64,000 nucleotides of DNA. Origin: Vibrio cidicii. GTDB lineage: Bacteria > Pseudomonadota > Gammaproteobacteria > Enterobacterales > Vibrionaceae. The stretch covers positions 620,001 to 684,000 of the forward strand of contig NZ_CP046804.1 in the NCBI RefSeq assembly GCF_009763805.1. The letters are read 5' to 3'. A model generated the notes under the pieces. That model was not told where the DNA came from, did no database searches, and was given only the letters and a program-made list of their open reading frames with translations. The translations under genes were made by a program, and so were the position numbers. Of this stretch, positions 18,019-27,126 are shown piece after piece (the stretch's first letter is position 1; each line of letters opens with the position of its first letter).

Positions 18019-19419
18019 TTACTCCTTGCCGCTGCCAGTTAACTGCGCAAAGTCGATGTCCCAAGGTTGATGCGGCTGATGCATTACCAGAGATAGGCCT
18101 CGTCCACTGGCTGCGCCAAGTGGTAATAAGCCTTCTTTGAGATCGTTGAGCGTTTCCTCGAAGGCTTGTTGTACCTGAGGCGATAAGCGTTCACCAGGCA
18201 GAACGTGTAATGTTAGCGTTATTTCCGGTTGCCATAAAATCTCTTCACTAAATAGTCGGCCTTGACGAACCCCACCGGTAAAGCGATCAATGCTGGTATG
18301 CGTGCGATGCAGAGTGACCGGTTGAGAAATTACGCAGTCGTCGACAATGAGCCTGCCAGCCATTGGCGCGTCGCTATCTTCACTACCAAATAATTCAGCC
18401 AGTGCTGCTGGGCGGCTTTCCCAACTCTTGCTATCGGTTTCGGTAAGCTTCTCGGCAAAGTCACCGTTAAGTCGGCGCAAGTGGTATGCGGTACGGTGCG
18501 CGAGAATGCCTTTAATGCTGCTACCACAGAGCACCGCTTGAGGTTTATCGCACCAGGTGGCGTGCTGGTTTTGCCATTGAACGGCACTTTCCGTGAACGT
18601 GAAAGTGTCCGTATGTTCCGTGCTATCATTCCCGACTGGGCGAGCGCCACTTCCCGTCCGCCAGCCGCCGAGTGCCGTCACGCCGAGGTGAGCAAAAGGT
18701 ACGGTATCTGCAGGTGACAACGCTTGACCTTGCGGTAAAGTATCGCGCTGGGCAAAACGCAGCATTTGTGCGCCCGCCTGTGGCTGGCCTTGCAATGTTA
18801 GTGGCGTGATCTCACTGCTGACTAAGCCTAATTTGCCTAACCCATTGCGGGTTGATGCGCCAAGTGCAAAGGCCGGATCGGCTAACAGCGCCAGTAATGC
18901 ATGCCACTGTGCTTCACGCTCGGGTGACTCATCACATTGCATCCAACGAATATCGACGACAAAACGTAATCCGCGCGGCAGTAATACGGTATCAAATTTT
19001 CCTTTGTCCGCGGCACAGCCTCTATCGTTGAGCCGGACCCGTTCACGGTGTAACGGGTTGGTTTGGTATAAACGGCTGAGTAGTGGGTCTTGATGAATTT
19101 CTTCTTCTGTCATCAAACCTTGAACCGGTTTACCTTGGCTGTTCACTAACAAGCCGTGATGTACCGAAAGCTGTGCGGATACATTATCGGTAGTGCCAAA
19201 CCAGTAATCGGCAATGGGTTGACCGAGCGTGGGTGATATGCCCAACTGTTGTGTGGCTTTTTGACGCCATACGCCGACGAAGCTGGTGGCAGGAATATAG
19301 GGCAGACCGTTGGCATCACGCACTAATTGTTGATCAAATCCGGTATCGCGGTCACCAGAATGGATAGCAAGCGGTGAGCGGGTTTCAAAAAGTAGTCTGG
19401 CTAACCAAAGACGTTTCAT
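18019..19419 (-). CDS. Double RAMP protein (two Cas7-like domains)
   Basis: A 466-residue protein with two RAMP units. Unit 1: LLFETRSPLAIHSGDRDTG, FDQQLVRDANGLPYIPATSFVGVWR, and the late glycine motif ALGASTRNGLGKLGL. Unit 2: GGWRTGSGARP, then AVLCGSSIKGILAHR and PLGAASGRGLSLV. An Asp before each PYIP/CGSS-type loop (FDQQLVRD; TESAVQ region less clear) could be the target-RNA cutting residue, as in Csm3. Resembles Cas7-2x of III-D complexes. Its ATG overlaps the csx10 stop (ATGA). Confidence 0.78.
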   Translation of the reverse strand: MKRLWLARLLFETRSPLAIHSGDRDTGFDQQLVRDANGLPYIPATSFVGVWRQKATQQLGISPTLGQPIADYWFGTTDNVSAQLSVHHGLLVNSQGKPVQGLMTEEEIHQDPLLSRLYQTNPLHRERVRLNDRGCAADKGKFDTVLLPRGLRFVVDIRWMQCDESPEREAQWHALLALLADPAFALGASTRNGLGKLGLVSSEITPLTLQGQPQAGAQMLRFAQRDTLPQGQALSPADTVPFAHLGVTALGGWRTGSGARPVGNDSTEHTDTFTFTESAVQWQNQHATWCDKPQAVLCGSSIKGILAHRTAYHLRRLNGDFAEKLTETDSKSWESRPAALAELFGSEDSDAPMAGRLIVDDCVISQPVTLHRTHTSIDRFTGGVRQGRLFSEEILWQPEITLTLHVLPGERLSPQVQQAFEETLNDLKEGLLPLGAASGRGLSLVMHQPHQPWDIDFAQLTGSGKE

Positions 19420-21050
19420 TGTTCGGCCTCCTGCTGGTTGTCTGCATGATGAGTAGTACTATTGGCCATATATTTTTTACGGTAGGCGCGCAGACCTTCA
19501 TCGGTTGATAGGTCGTAACGGCATAACTCTTCAAGCAGTAAACGCAGATCATCAAGATCCAGTTGGTGATGCGTTACGGCCGCATCAAACTGTTGTGCAA
19601 AGGTGACTAATTGATCACCTTCTGGCCATTCGATACCCCAACCGCTCGGATCGTTGGTAGTTTTACAGATGGCACTTTCTGACTCAAAGGCTGCACGTCG
19701 CCAATTGAGGATGCCGTGGTGTTGGACTCGGTCGGCATGCGATGAGCGAGCAAGATCGGCTAAACGACGCCACTGGCTGCTGCTAGGTCCAGCCTGATAA
19801 GCCGGTGGTGTGCGGTGATAGCGGCGCAGGCTTTGGTATGCATCGGCAATGAGGTGGTGCATGGCTTGGCAACGCCTTTTGCGCACATCAGTGCGAGTTT
19901 GTTTTGCCCGCTTACTTTGTACCCATGCCAGCAAGGGGCTCGCGGTAGCGTGGTCGGCCTTCGTTTCATGTCGCGCGGTCGGCTGTGGCAATGTTACGGC
20001 CAACGGGGTAAACAATTCGCTAGCACCGGTCCCCGGTTTTTCCTGCTCTGCCCATGCAGGGTTAATCATGACCCAGCCTAAGCCTTGCTCTCTGGCGAAG
20101 CCACAACCTTGCTCGGTTAAAGCGTGTAGAGCCAGCTCTGTTGGCGCATCTTGTAACTGATAAGTCAGAACGCTACCGGCTGCAATTAACAGTTGTTCGC
20201 TATTTAATCCGCCTCGTGCGCGGTTAAAGCGGCGGACACGGCGGCTACGAATAAAGGTGCGAGTTGGGTCGAGATCGCCACACAGCTCTGGGTGTAAATC
20301 TTGCGCACTTGGGGTGAGGGTAGGTTGGCCAAAGGCATCTAGACAAGCCATATCACTTAAACACCAGATCACCAACTCGTTACCGCGAACCGCCGCTGGT
20401 TGAGGCTGTGTTTGTGGTTGATACAAGCTCAGACTGACTTTACCAAACTCACTGTTTCGTGAGCGGCCTAAAACGAACTCTCCGTGTAGAGTGTGTTGGA
20501 GTAGTATCGCAAGCGCAGGATCTGCGCAATCTACCCAGCCGGCAAATGTTTGTTCAGCCTGAATGAAGGCATATTGAAACAGTTGCCCTTCTTTAGCGCG
20601 CTGAGTTTCACTGTCAAGTGCCGTGCGGGCGGTAAGGCCGGTGCGGATATCCGCAGCGTACTGCAAGGTACGCGCCGAAGAGATAAAACCTTGGCGGATT
20701 TGCTGATATTGCGTTAATTCATCACGCGCAAAGCGGCGAGCCGCATGGTTGCTCAGATCATTTTTCTCCCCTTTTGGGGTATGCCAACTGGCGGGGGCCG
20801 GTAGGGCAATTTCACCGTATTGTGGGTTATCAGAGTCGGTTACCACAGGGTAGGCGGGGGAAAAACGGCATTCACCGGAGTGAAACAAGGTAAACGCGTC
20901 TTCTGTGCTCAGTTGTGGATACAGTTTACTGGCCACCGCACCGAGTAAGGCACTACCCGGAATATGATCTAACGTTTGGTGCTGTGTGGTTGCAGAGCTG
21001 CGGCTAATGATCACAGGTTCGAGCGTGGTTAAGGTGTAAAAAATACGCAT
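19416..21050 (-). CDS. csx10: Csx10-type RAMP (Cas5-like subunit of type III-D)
   Basis: A 544-residue protein. The N-terminal LTTLEPVIISRSSATTQHQTLDHIPGSALLGAVASKL, in two parts, is the hallmark of Csx10; GRSRNSEFGKVSL (about 195-207) is its glycine loop. A second RAMP half follows (RSRRVRRFNRARGG..., GQ-like GCGFAREQGLGWV). The last 120 residues are helical and charged, with SHADRVQHHGILNW. Csx10 caps the crRNA 5' end in III-D complexes. Starts 3 bp after the Csm3-like gene, with GAGGAG upstream. Confidence 0.85.
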   Translation of the reverse strand: MRIFYTLTTLEPVIISRSSATTQHQTLDHIPGSALLGAVASKLYPQLSTEDAFTLFHSGECRFSPAYPVVTDSDNPQYGEIALPAPASWHTPKGEKNDLSNHAARRFARDELTQYQQIRQGFISSARTLQYAADIRTGLTARTALDSETQRAKEGQLFQYAFIQAEQTFAGWVDCADPALAILLQHTLHGEFVLGRSRNSEFGKVSLSLYQPQTQPQPAAVRGNELVIWCLSDMACLDAFGQPTLTPSAQDLHPELCGDLDPTRTFIRSRRVRRFNRARGGLNSEQLLIAAGSVLTYQLQDAPTELALHALTEQGCGFAREQGLGWVMINPAWAEQEKPGTGASELFTPLAVTLPQPTARHETKADHATASPLLAWVQSKRAKQTRTDVRKRRCQAMHHLIADAYQSLRRYHRTPPAYQAGPSSSQWRRLADLARSSHADRVQHHGILNWRRAAFESESAICKTTNDPSGWGIEWPEGDQLVTFAQQFDAAVTHHQLDLDDLRLLLEELCRYDLSTDEGLRAYRKKYMANSTTHHADNQQEAEQ

Positions 21051-21053
21051 CAG

Positions 21054-21641
21054 TTATTGCTCCTCTACCGTCACAATCACATCACCAAAGCCACGACGGC
21101 GTTTTCCACCAACAGATGTAATCAGCGGAAGCACGCGGGAGAGCCAATGAGCAAACTGCTGCTGTATTTCTGTCGAGGTGGTATTGAGCTCAAGATGAGC
21201 ATGCAGCACTAACGGCACGACGGTTTCCATTGCTCGCAATGACCCTTCTTTGGCCGCACCGGTATGGCTATCAATGGCGGTGGCGTGGCGCACTAAATAA
21301 AGGTGCGTTTTATCTTTGGGATTGGCGTTGAAATAGGCAATTTCGGCAGGGCTTAATGTGGCACTGCTTATACGTAGTGCCCCTTGCGCTTGGGCGTGCA
21401 CACCTTCACAACCAAACAGTTGCGTTAAGGTGTGATGATCGGCGCCGTCAAGCCATTGCAGCTCAATCGCGTCATGAAAGGCTTGGCGCAATAACCCTTT
21501 GATACTTTTTCCACTGAGCACCGGCAGAGCATGCTGGTCTTTTAAGACCAAACTGTCAGCGTAGGCACCGCCTTCACGGCCGGTGCCTAAATGCCATTCA
21601 CTGCGCAGATCAAATGTGAGGTAAAAATGCAGCGAACTCAT
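21054..21641 (-). CDS. Csm3/Cas7-like backbone RAMP
   Basis: A 195-residue protein from ATG 21641 behind AGGAGGG, overlapping the preceding stop as ATGA. FDLRSEWHLGTGREGGAYADSLVL places an Asp exactly where Csm3 has its target-RNA cleaving Asp; LPVLSGKSIKGLLRQAF and the C-terminal GGKRRRGFGDV complete the RAMP pattern. It is the only single-domain Cas7 here, so several copies or the double RAMP must build the backbone. Confidence 0.87.
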   Translation of the reverse strand: MSSLHFYLTFDLRSEWHLGTGREGGAYADSLVLKDQHALPVLSGKSIKGLLRQAFHDAIELQWLDGADHHTLTQLFGCEGVHAQAQGALRISSATLSPAEIAYFNANPKDKTHLYLVRHATAIDSHTGAAKEGSLRAMETVVPLVLHAHLELNTTSTEIQQQFAHWLSRVLPLITSVGGKRRRGFGDVIVTVEEQ

Positions 21642-23381
21642 TGGCAACCCTCCTGCTCTGGCATGAAGTGTTCATAAACCAGCAAATCGACAATCCAGCT
21701 GTGATATTGCTTTTCACCGTTATCATCGGTATGAGCCCAGAACCAGTTTGGCTCTGCGCGCTGCGCTACAGGCATTAATGACACTAAGTGTTTATCCCAC
21801 TCGGTGCGCTGATCCGGTGTGAGTTGGCTCAAGGCGCGATCATAGATCCACATGGCTTCATCACTATTATCGCGACTTAGCTCAGTGGCCATTTGCCGGA
21901 ATTTGTTGATAGACAACGGCAGTGGCGCGTTACCCTTCACTTTTGGGCTCAGGAAACTGGCGCATACGCTCAAGTTCAATGAATGATGGGCCTTTTAAAC
22001 TGGAGTTAAGTTGATCGTCTTTTTCAGGGATCAGATAACCAGGCAGCGCCCCTTGCAGCGGCTTACCTTGCCAGAACCATTGCTGAGATTGTGCTCGTAA
22101 CACGCGAATATCTTCAGCCAGTGCTTTGCTGATGCGATAAAAACTTAATGCAGCCGGAAGAGCAGACGGCGTAGCTTTGGTTACAGTTTTAGCTTCACTG
22201 CACAAACCTTCCACTAAGTGATGACACAGCATGAAAGGGTGATTGGCTTTGTGATACAAAATGCCACCACTGGCGGTCAGGTAGGGCAGTAAATCTGCAC
22301 TGCCTTTAAGATAGCGAGTATGTAAGTCTTTGAGCTGCTCTGCAGAATGCGTCTGGAAAGCGCGGCAAAAACGCGTGGCATAACCTAAGGCCAAATCTGC
22401 TCGGCACAGTAGCGTAATATCATCACCACCGAGCACCAATGGCCGCATAGCGAGGTATGTGATCGGTGTATTTTCCTGCTGCTTTAGCTGGGTTTGATAA
22501 AGCCATTGCGTGACTTCTGCCGCGGCAAGCTCTGTGGCCTTAGCTAATGCATCTGAAAATTGGCGAAATGCGGTGGAAAACACATCATCAGGCTGATTTT
22601 CAAGAGCCTTACGCAGAGCTCTTAGCTGTTTACCAAGGCCGTTGCCATCAATATGAATCAGCGCTAGATCGCGCAAGTCGGTATCATCTGCTTGTTCGGT
22701 TTGCGCATTGTAAAAATTGTTGCTATCGAGAGGGAACTGCAGACTTGCCGGCAGATCGATATTGGAACTGAATTTTTTTAGTAGCAGTGATTCGCGTAAT
22801 CCGAGAAAGCGATAGCACTGACGATGTAATTCAGTATCAAGATCTATCTGTTGTTCGCCTTCGTTAGCTTGCGGGCCTATTTCGCGCCGTGCTACTGCAG
22901 AAATAGGCACAGCCGCTAACCCAGTACGTGGTGAAGCAACACAAGGTGCGGTACTGAGCGGATAGTGAGGCCGTGGTAAATTTCGTGCCGCTGCTAACGC
23001 CGTATGTCCTTGTTGCAAGGCTTGTTGAAGTGAAGTGTTTTCACATAAGGCATCACAAAACGTTAGGCCAGGAAACAGTTGTTGAACTGTCAGTGTCCAG
23101 GTACCACGCAGTTGTACCAACGGGTCTTTACTCTTACTCCAAGCATAAAACGCGCCGCCTTTACAGCGTACAAAACCAATTTGATGATCATGTTGTTTGG
23201 TGTGTGGTGTAAGCAGGTCGGTATCGAGTTGGCATTGTGCAATAACGTTAGCCAGTACGGAAGATGGGTGATTATCAATCATACGATCTAACCGTTCACT
23301 GGCTGAGATGACATCTTTTAGCTTGCCTGATTGAAACAGATAAGACTGTATCGATTTGGCTTCAAATAGATAAACAAACAT
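21638..23381 (-). CDS. cas10: Cas10, HD-less, GGDD cyclase (apparent frameshift near C-terminus)
   Basis: The large subunit. It starts MFVYLFEAKSIQSYLFQSG like HD-less Cmr2/III-D Cas10, has the first palm Asp in LIHIDGNGLGK (about 245) and the cyclase motif LGGDD (318-321). No HD nuclease domain is present. As written the frame stops at 21930. At GAAAC 21953-21957, reading GAAC continues the frame into the following 104 codons (SPKVKGNAPLPLSINKFRQM...), giving 580 residues and an ordinary helical Cas10 C-terminal domain. Those codons have no good start or ribosome site of their own, so I read them as Cas10, not as a separate Cas11. The protein should make cyclic oligoadenylate on target recognition. 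Confidence 0.82.
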
Positions 23382-23628
23382 ACGGTGTTCCCTTTTGTTT
23401 AAGCAAAAGAAGGTAAATGTATTTACCGTAATGACGCAGAGATCAAAGACTTATAATGCCATGAAGTAATAATCATGTAGGTGCAGTGCACCAAATATCT
23501 AGAGTTTAAAGGGCAAAAGTGTAAGCTCGATCACTTAAGGTACTAACGAATGGGATCAAGCGTTAGTACCTTAAGTGAAATGCTAGTTGTTAATCACCCT
23601 TTCACTGGAAATACATACCATTGTTTCG
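23382..23628 (-). promoter_or_regulatory. Upstream region of the cas10 operon with two perfect palindromes
   Basis: Non-coding. A 13-bp palindrome GGTGCAGTGCACC lies at 23480-23492, about 100 bp before cas10. A 17-bp perfect inverted repeat starting CACTTAAGG (arms 23532-23548 and 23561-23577, 12-bp loop) lies about 150 bp before it. The second could be the end of the DUF697 transcript, but it lacks a T-tract; the first looks like an operator. Confidence 0.5.
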
Positions 23629-24000
23629 CTAGTGCGTTGGTAAGGCGGCGCTCTCTAAATTATTGACCATGCTCCAACCAGCGGATTCTAAGATGGCGAC
23701 TGAAATTGCAGGTGCAACAAGTTGTCCGACAAATGGAACAAATTTGCTGATCTCTTTCGTTAGCACACGTATTGGCTGTTTGAGGATCGTGCTTTTTAAG
23801 GCTGCAATTGCCAAACCTTTCGCAACTTCCTCGCTTATATTTCGCCCCATAACACTGGCAAGGCTCATGCACATGGAAGTCATTGCAGTGATATCCGCAG
23901 CGATACCTAGTCCCGAAACGGGAATTAAGTTACCGGCGGCTGCGGCTGCGGCGTGACTATGAATAATCACATGACAGCGCTCGTTGAGTTGTTCGTTCAT
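23629..24000 (-). CDS. Small DUF697-like hydrophobic protein
   Basis: A 123-residue protein from ATG 24000 with a near-perfect GAGGAGG ribosome site. After a polar start it has AAAAAAGNLIPVSGLGIAADITAM and SKFVPFVGQLVAPAISVAI, two glycine-containing membrane-like helices separated by an amphipathic stretch with TILKQPIRVLTKEI. This pattern is seen in DUF697 proteins, which accompany or are fused to Era/IRG-like GTPases. Two such GTPases lie at the other end of the CRISPR locus, so the three may work together. An ACCAATTGGT palindrome lies 110 bp upstream. Confidence 0.65.
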   Translation of the reverse strand: MNEQLNERCHVIIHSHAAAAAAGNLIPVSGLGIAADITAMTSMCMSLASVMGRNISEEVAKGLAIAALKSTILKQPIRVLTKEISKFVPFVGQLVAPAISVAILESAGWSMVNNLESAALPTH

Positions 24001-24144
24001 GATAACCTCCTCGGTTTTCGCGTTTGGATAGGTGAGGTTTTTTAATCTTTGTTGCTGATGTCTTTCTATGATGAGGAGTATATCGTCAAGAATAGACAGG
24101 TGAGTTTTGACCAATTGGTACGAAGTGGCATCAATTAATACTTG

Positions 24145-24542
24145 AATATAGAAGTGGACCTCGATGGTTGGACACATAAGCTAATTTCTTAAGTGGTTGA
24201 CCCAGCTCATGCTGCGTATCTTTGCCTACCGAAGTAGGCCTCCTCAGGAGTGAGGTTATTGAGTCCTTGATGGTTACGCTCTTCATTATAAAACACCATG
24301 TAGTTACCGATTTCAAGCTCGGCTTCACGGGGCGAGGTATAAGCCTTTAAGTAAACCTCCTCATATTTCAGGCTTCGCCATACTCGCTCAATGAAAACAT
24401 TGTCAACCCAACGGCCTTTCCCATCCATGCTTATACGTACGTTATGCTCAATTAATGTCTGTGTGAACTCTGTGCTGGTAAACTGGCTGCCTTGATCTGA
24501 GTTAAAGATATCAGGTGTGCATTGGCTCCTTGATGTCAGCAT
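24145..24542 (-). pseudogene. IS3-family transposase fragment (DDE C-terminal part)
   Basis: About 110 codons ending at 24207 carry the second half of an IS3 OrfB: FNSDQGSQFTS (second Asp of DDE), GRWVDNVFIERVWRSLKYEEVY (the Glu), and YNEERNHQGLNNLTPEEAYF. The N-terminal half is missing beyond 24542. The probable IS end is near 24145-24180 (AGAAGTGGACCTC...). The same 13 bases, AGAAGTGGACCTC, occur alone near 8900, a possible solo end. Confidence 0.85.
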
Positions 24543-24687
24543 GAACGAAGATGCTTGCCAGATTTATAAAGACCACGGTTCGGAGAATTTCTCTTGCCTG
24601 CGTCACATGAGTCTAAATATGCTGAGAGCAGAACCTACAAAGCTGAGCATAGTCCCCTCTGGCAGGATAGTTGGAAAACGCCGATGA
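24543..24687 (+). pseudogene. C-terminal fragment of an ISAs1-type transposase
   Basis: A plus-strand frame reads EDACQIYKDHGSENFSCLRH then MSLNMLRAEPTKLSI and stops at 24687. This is the conserved end of ISAs1-family transposases (..ED.c.i...ha.eNla.lR.l.LN.lr.e). It directly abuts the IS3 fragment, so this patch is a mosaic of dead elements. The 180 bp that follow, up to 24868, hold nothing I can name. Confidence 0.6.
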
Positions 24688-24868
24688 TGAACACGTCAAT
24701 GTTAGAGGCCGTATAAAAAGCGGGCAGAGTCAGCCGATTAAAAGCTAGGCACTCATGCGGTTGCCTGGTATGAGAAAGTTAAAACTATCCCTGAAATATG
24801 GAAAATGGTTTGGAAAAAATCATTATAAAATATAATAAATAAAGGTATTAAAAACTGATGAGGTCTAT

Positions 24869-26119
24869 ATGAAGGGTATGTTTTTTTCTCTATTGGCTTT
24901 TGCTTTTCCGATAAATGCATATGTCCATCTAGTGCAAGATGGTAAAGAGTATTTAGAACTCAAAGCCACTGAATCTTATGTGTTGGGCGGGAATGATACC
25001 GCCATTGCCGCTTCAGATTTGAATATTGAGCGTATTAAGAAGTCGGCAGCAGAGTTTGTGGGATCTCACGTTGAAACCAAGCTAGTCGTCTCAGACAGCA
25101 AAATTAAAGAGCAAACGATTGATATTGTCAGTATTGGTTATGTGGAAATTCTGCGCGTTGACAATAAGAAAACACTTAACAACAAAGGCGAGATTGTTCT
25201 AACCACACATGCTGATGTGAGGGTGTCTAAAAAATCCATTCAGGACGGAATAAATAAACTCAGATCAAACCCTGAGATGATGAGAAGGCTGAAGTCTCTC
25301 GAAGAGAAAAATGCCGCGTTAACGCAGCAGTTATTAGATGTATCTAAGTTAATCAGTGGCGGCGAAAGTTCACGTTCGGATTTGATTAAACAGCGCGAAG
25401 AAATTATACGTTCCTTACAAAAGGCACAGTCAGACGCTAAATTTATCTTCCAAGAAGGGGCACTGTTTCAGATTGCAGCTTTAGACAATAGAGAATTAGA
25501 AAACGACAAGCAAGATTTAGATGAACGACTCTTTGAGAGTCTTGCAAGAAATACGTCCATTCACATTGGTAAGCCAAGAATCACCAAAGATGAAAATTAC
25601 AAATTTGGAAACCGATACAATGTCAAAGTTAAGGTGAAATGGAAAGTTGATTATGAACCTTACTCTAAGGTGTTAAAAGAACATTTCGGGGAAGACTATG
25701 TATTCTTAAAAGGCGGCGGGTTTAATGTAGAGGGGATAAAGGGAATTCGAGTTAAATCAGGCTCAAGTTTTGATAAATTCCATGCGAAAGAATTGTTTGA
25801 TCACTTATCTAATAAGTGTGCTGTTCTGGTTGTTGACCTTGGCGTAAGTGAAGTCATTAAAACACCATTCACACCAGAACGTTTGGAGAAAAAGGCAGGG
25901 GTTATTCCTATTTCTTATTCTTCTAGCGATGATTTTACCCTCAAGGTAGATTCAGATATGTATGGAAAGGGCGATGATTGGAATGAATTAAACCATGTTT
26001 CGATTAACATTGCCGAGGAAGACCTAAAGAAAGTCACGAACGTTGAGGCAAGAATTGAAATCTGGGATAAAGAGAGCGTGCCAGATTATGCGAAACATCT
26101 AGGATTGTTCCGTCGATAA
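24869..26119 (+). CDS. Exported coiled-coil protein of unknown function
   Basis: A 416-residue protein with a signal peptide (MKGMFFSLLAFAFPINA). Residues about 20-130 (SAAEFVGSHVETKLVVSDSK, DIVSIGYVEILRVD, then TTHADVRVS) follow the pattern of the FlgT/LPP20-type fold. A heptad-rich stretch about 140-205 predicts a coiled coil. The C-terminal third, ending in two aromatic-rich strands, is unknown. It is followed at 11 bp by another exported protein and then by an LPP20-like lipoprotein, so the three probably form one envelope-located operon. Lower GC than the CRISPR genes points to a different origin. Confidence 0.7.
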   Translation: MKGMFFSLLAFAFPINAYVHLVQDGKEYLELKATESYVLGGNDTAIAASDLNIERIKKSAAEFVGSHVETKLVVSDSKIKEQTIDIVSIGYVEILRVDNKKTLNNKGEIVLTTHADVRVSKKSIQDGINKLRSNPEMMRRLKSLEEKNAALTQQLLDVSKLISGGESSRSDLIKQREEIIRSLQKAQSDAKFIFQEGALFQIAALDNRELENDKQDLDERLFESLARNTSIHIGKPRITKDENYKFGNRYNVKVKVKWKVDYEPYSKVLKEHFGEDYVFLKGGGFNVEGIKGIRVKSGSSFDKFHAKELFDHLSNKCAVLVVDLGVSEVIKTPFTPERLEKKAGVIPISYSSSDDFTLKVDSDMYGKGDDWNELNHVSINIAEEDLKKVTNVEARIEIWDKESVPDYAKHLGLFRR

Positions 26120-26130
26120 GGGTAAAGGCG

Positions 26131-26460
26131 ATGATAAATTTGATTCTAACAGCGGCAATTTACAGCGCCACAGCTTGCGCCCCGAACACAGGTGTGGAAA
26201 GTTATGACGCAACGGTTGCGACAGCACTGGCGAAAGGGGCGGTATCCCAACGCTTGGGGAGCGTTATTTCAGCTAAGACAACATATACCAAATCAACAAG
26301 TGAGAACGGCGATACCGTCGATGATAGTGACGAGATCACAGAAACGATTCAAGTTGAAAGCAATCATCAATTCGGGAGTGTTTCGATAAAACAATCTGGC
26401 TATACAGTTGTTCAAGGAGAGAATCAATATTGTGTTGAACTAGAAATAAATGAATTTTAG
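26131..26460 (+). CDS. Small exported protein, unknown
   Basis: 109 residues from ATG 26131. A short hydrophobic start (MINLILTAAIYSATAC) could be a signal peptide or lipoprotein leader. The remainder is acidic and repeats SxTY/STSE-type residues, with two cysteines (about 16 and 102) that could pair. No family recognised. It sits between the two other exported proteins of this cluster. Confidence 0.6.
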   Translation: MINLILTAAIYSATACAPNTGVESYDATVATALAKGAVSQRLGSVISAKTTYTKSTSENGDTVDDSDEITETIQVESNHQFGSVSIKQSGYTVVQGENQYCVELEINEF

Positions 26461-26532
26461 CGCTTTGGAAAATCATTTTGTGTGGCACACTTAGAGAGTG
26501 TAATAAGTAATCAAACTCTTTGGAGAAAAATT

Positions 26533-27126
26533 ATGAATAAGATGTTACTACCAGTAGTGATGGGTGCAATTCTGCTTGCTGGCTGCACGAGCGCCCCAAA
26601 GCAAGATAATTACGAATCACAATTAAAAGCGCATAATGAAAAAGTGGAACGCGAACAGGAAAAAGCGGTGCAAATGGTAGAGCTGTTGCCTGAGTGGGTA
26701 ATGAATCCACCAAAAAATAGCAATTTGGGTGTTTATGGTGTTGGTGTTGGTGAAAGCAAAAACTTGGGCAATGCTCTAAAAAAAGCAGAACTAAATGCTC
26801 AATTTGAGCTTGCCAAAGCGTTTGGTCAGGAAATCAATGGTAATCAACAAAGCTATACTAAAGATACAGGCAATAACGCCGATGAGCAATTTACCCAACT
26901 CATTGATAGCATTGTAGACTCAGTACCATTGCAAGGGTATGAGTCTATTGAAAAAGAAGTTAAAGTTGTCGATGGAAAATACATTGCTTACAACTTAATG
27001 TACCTCAGCTTTGAAAAGTTCGAGAAGTCACTGGAAAAAGAGAAGGAAAAATCGGTTTCTGATGAGGCAAAAGAAGCATTTGCTGAGTTAGAGAAGCGAT
27101 TAAATGAAAGGGAGTTACATCAATGA
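26533..27126 (+). CDS. LPP20-family lipoprotein
   Basis: 197 residues from ATG 26533 (GGAG upstream). The leader MNKMLLPVVMGAILLAGCTS has a clear lipobox, with acylation expected on Cys. LPEWVMNPPKNSNLGVYGVG and the alternating helix NALKKAELNAQFELAKAFG fit the LPP20/FlgP-type lipoprotein domain, and a charged coiled coil (FEKFEKSLEKEKEK...) ends it. Ser after Cys+1 Thr suggests outer-membrane sorting. Likely partner of the two genes upstream. Confidence 0.8.
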   Translation: MNKMLLPVVMGAILLAGCTSAPKQDNYESQLKAHNEKVEREQEKAVQMVELLPEWVMNPPKNSNLGVYGVGVGESKNLGNALKKAELNAQFELAKAFGQEINGNQQSYTKDTGNNADEQFTQLIDSIVDSVPLQGYESIEKEVKVVDGKYIAYNLMYLSFEKFEKSLEKEKEKSVSDEAKEAFAELEKRLNERELHQ

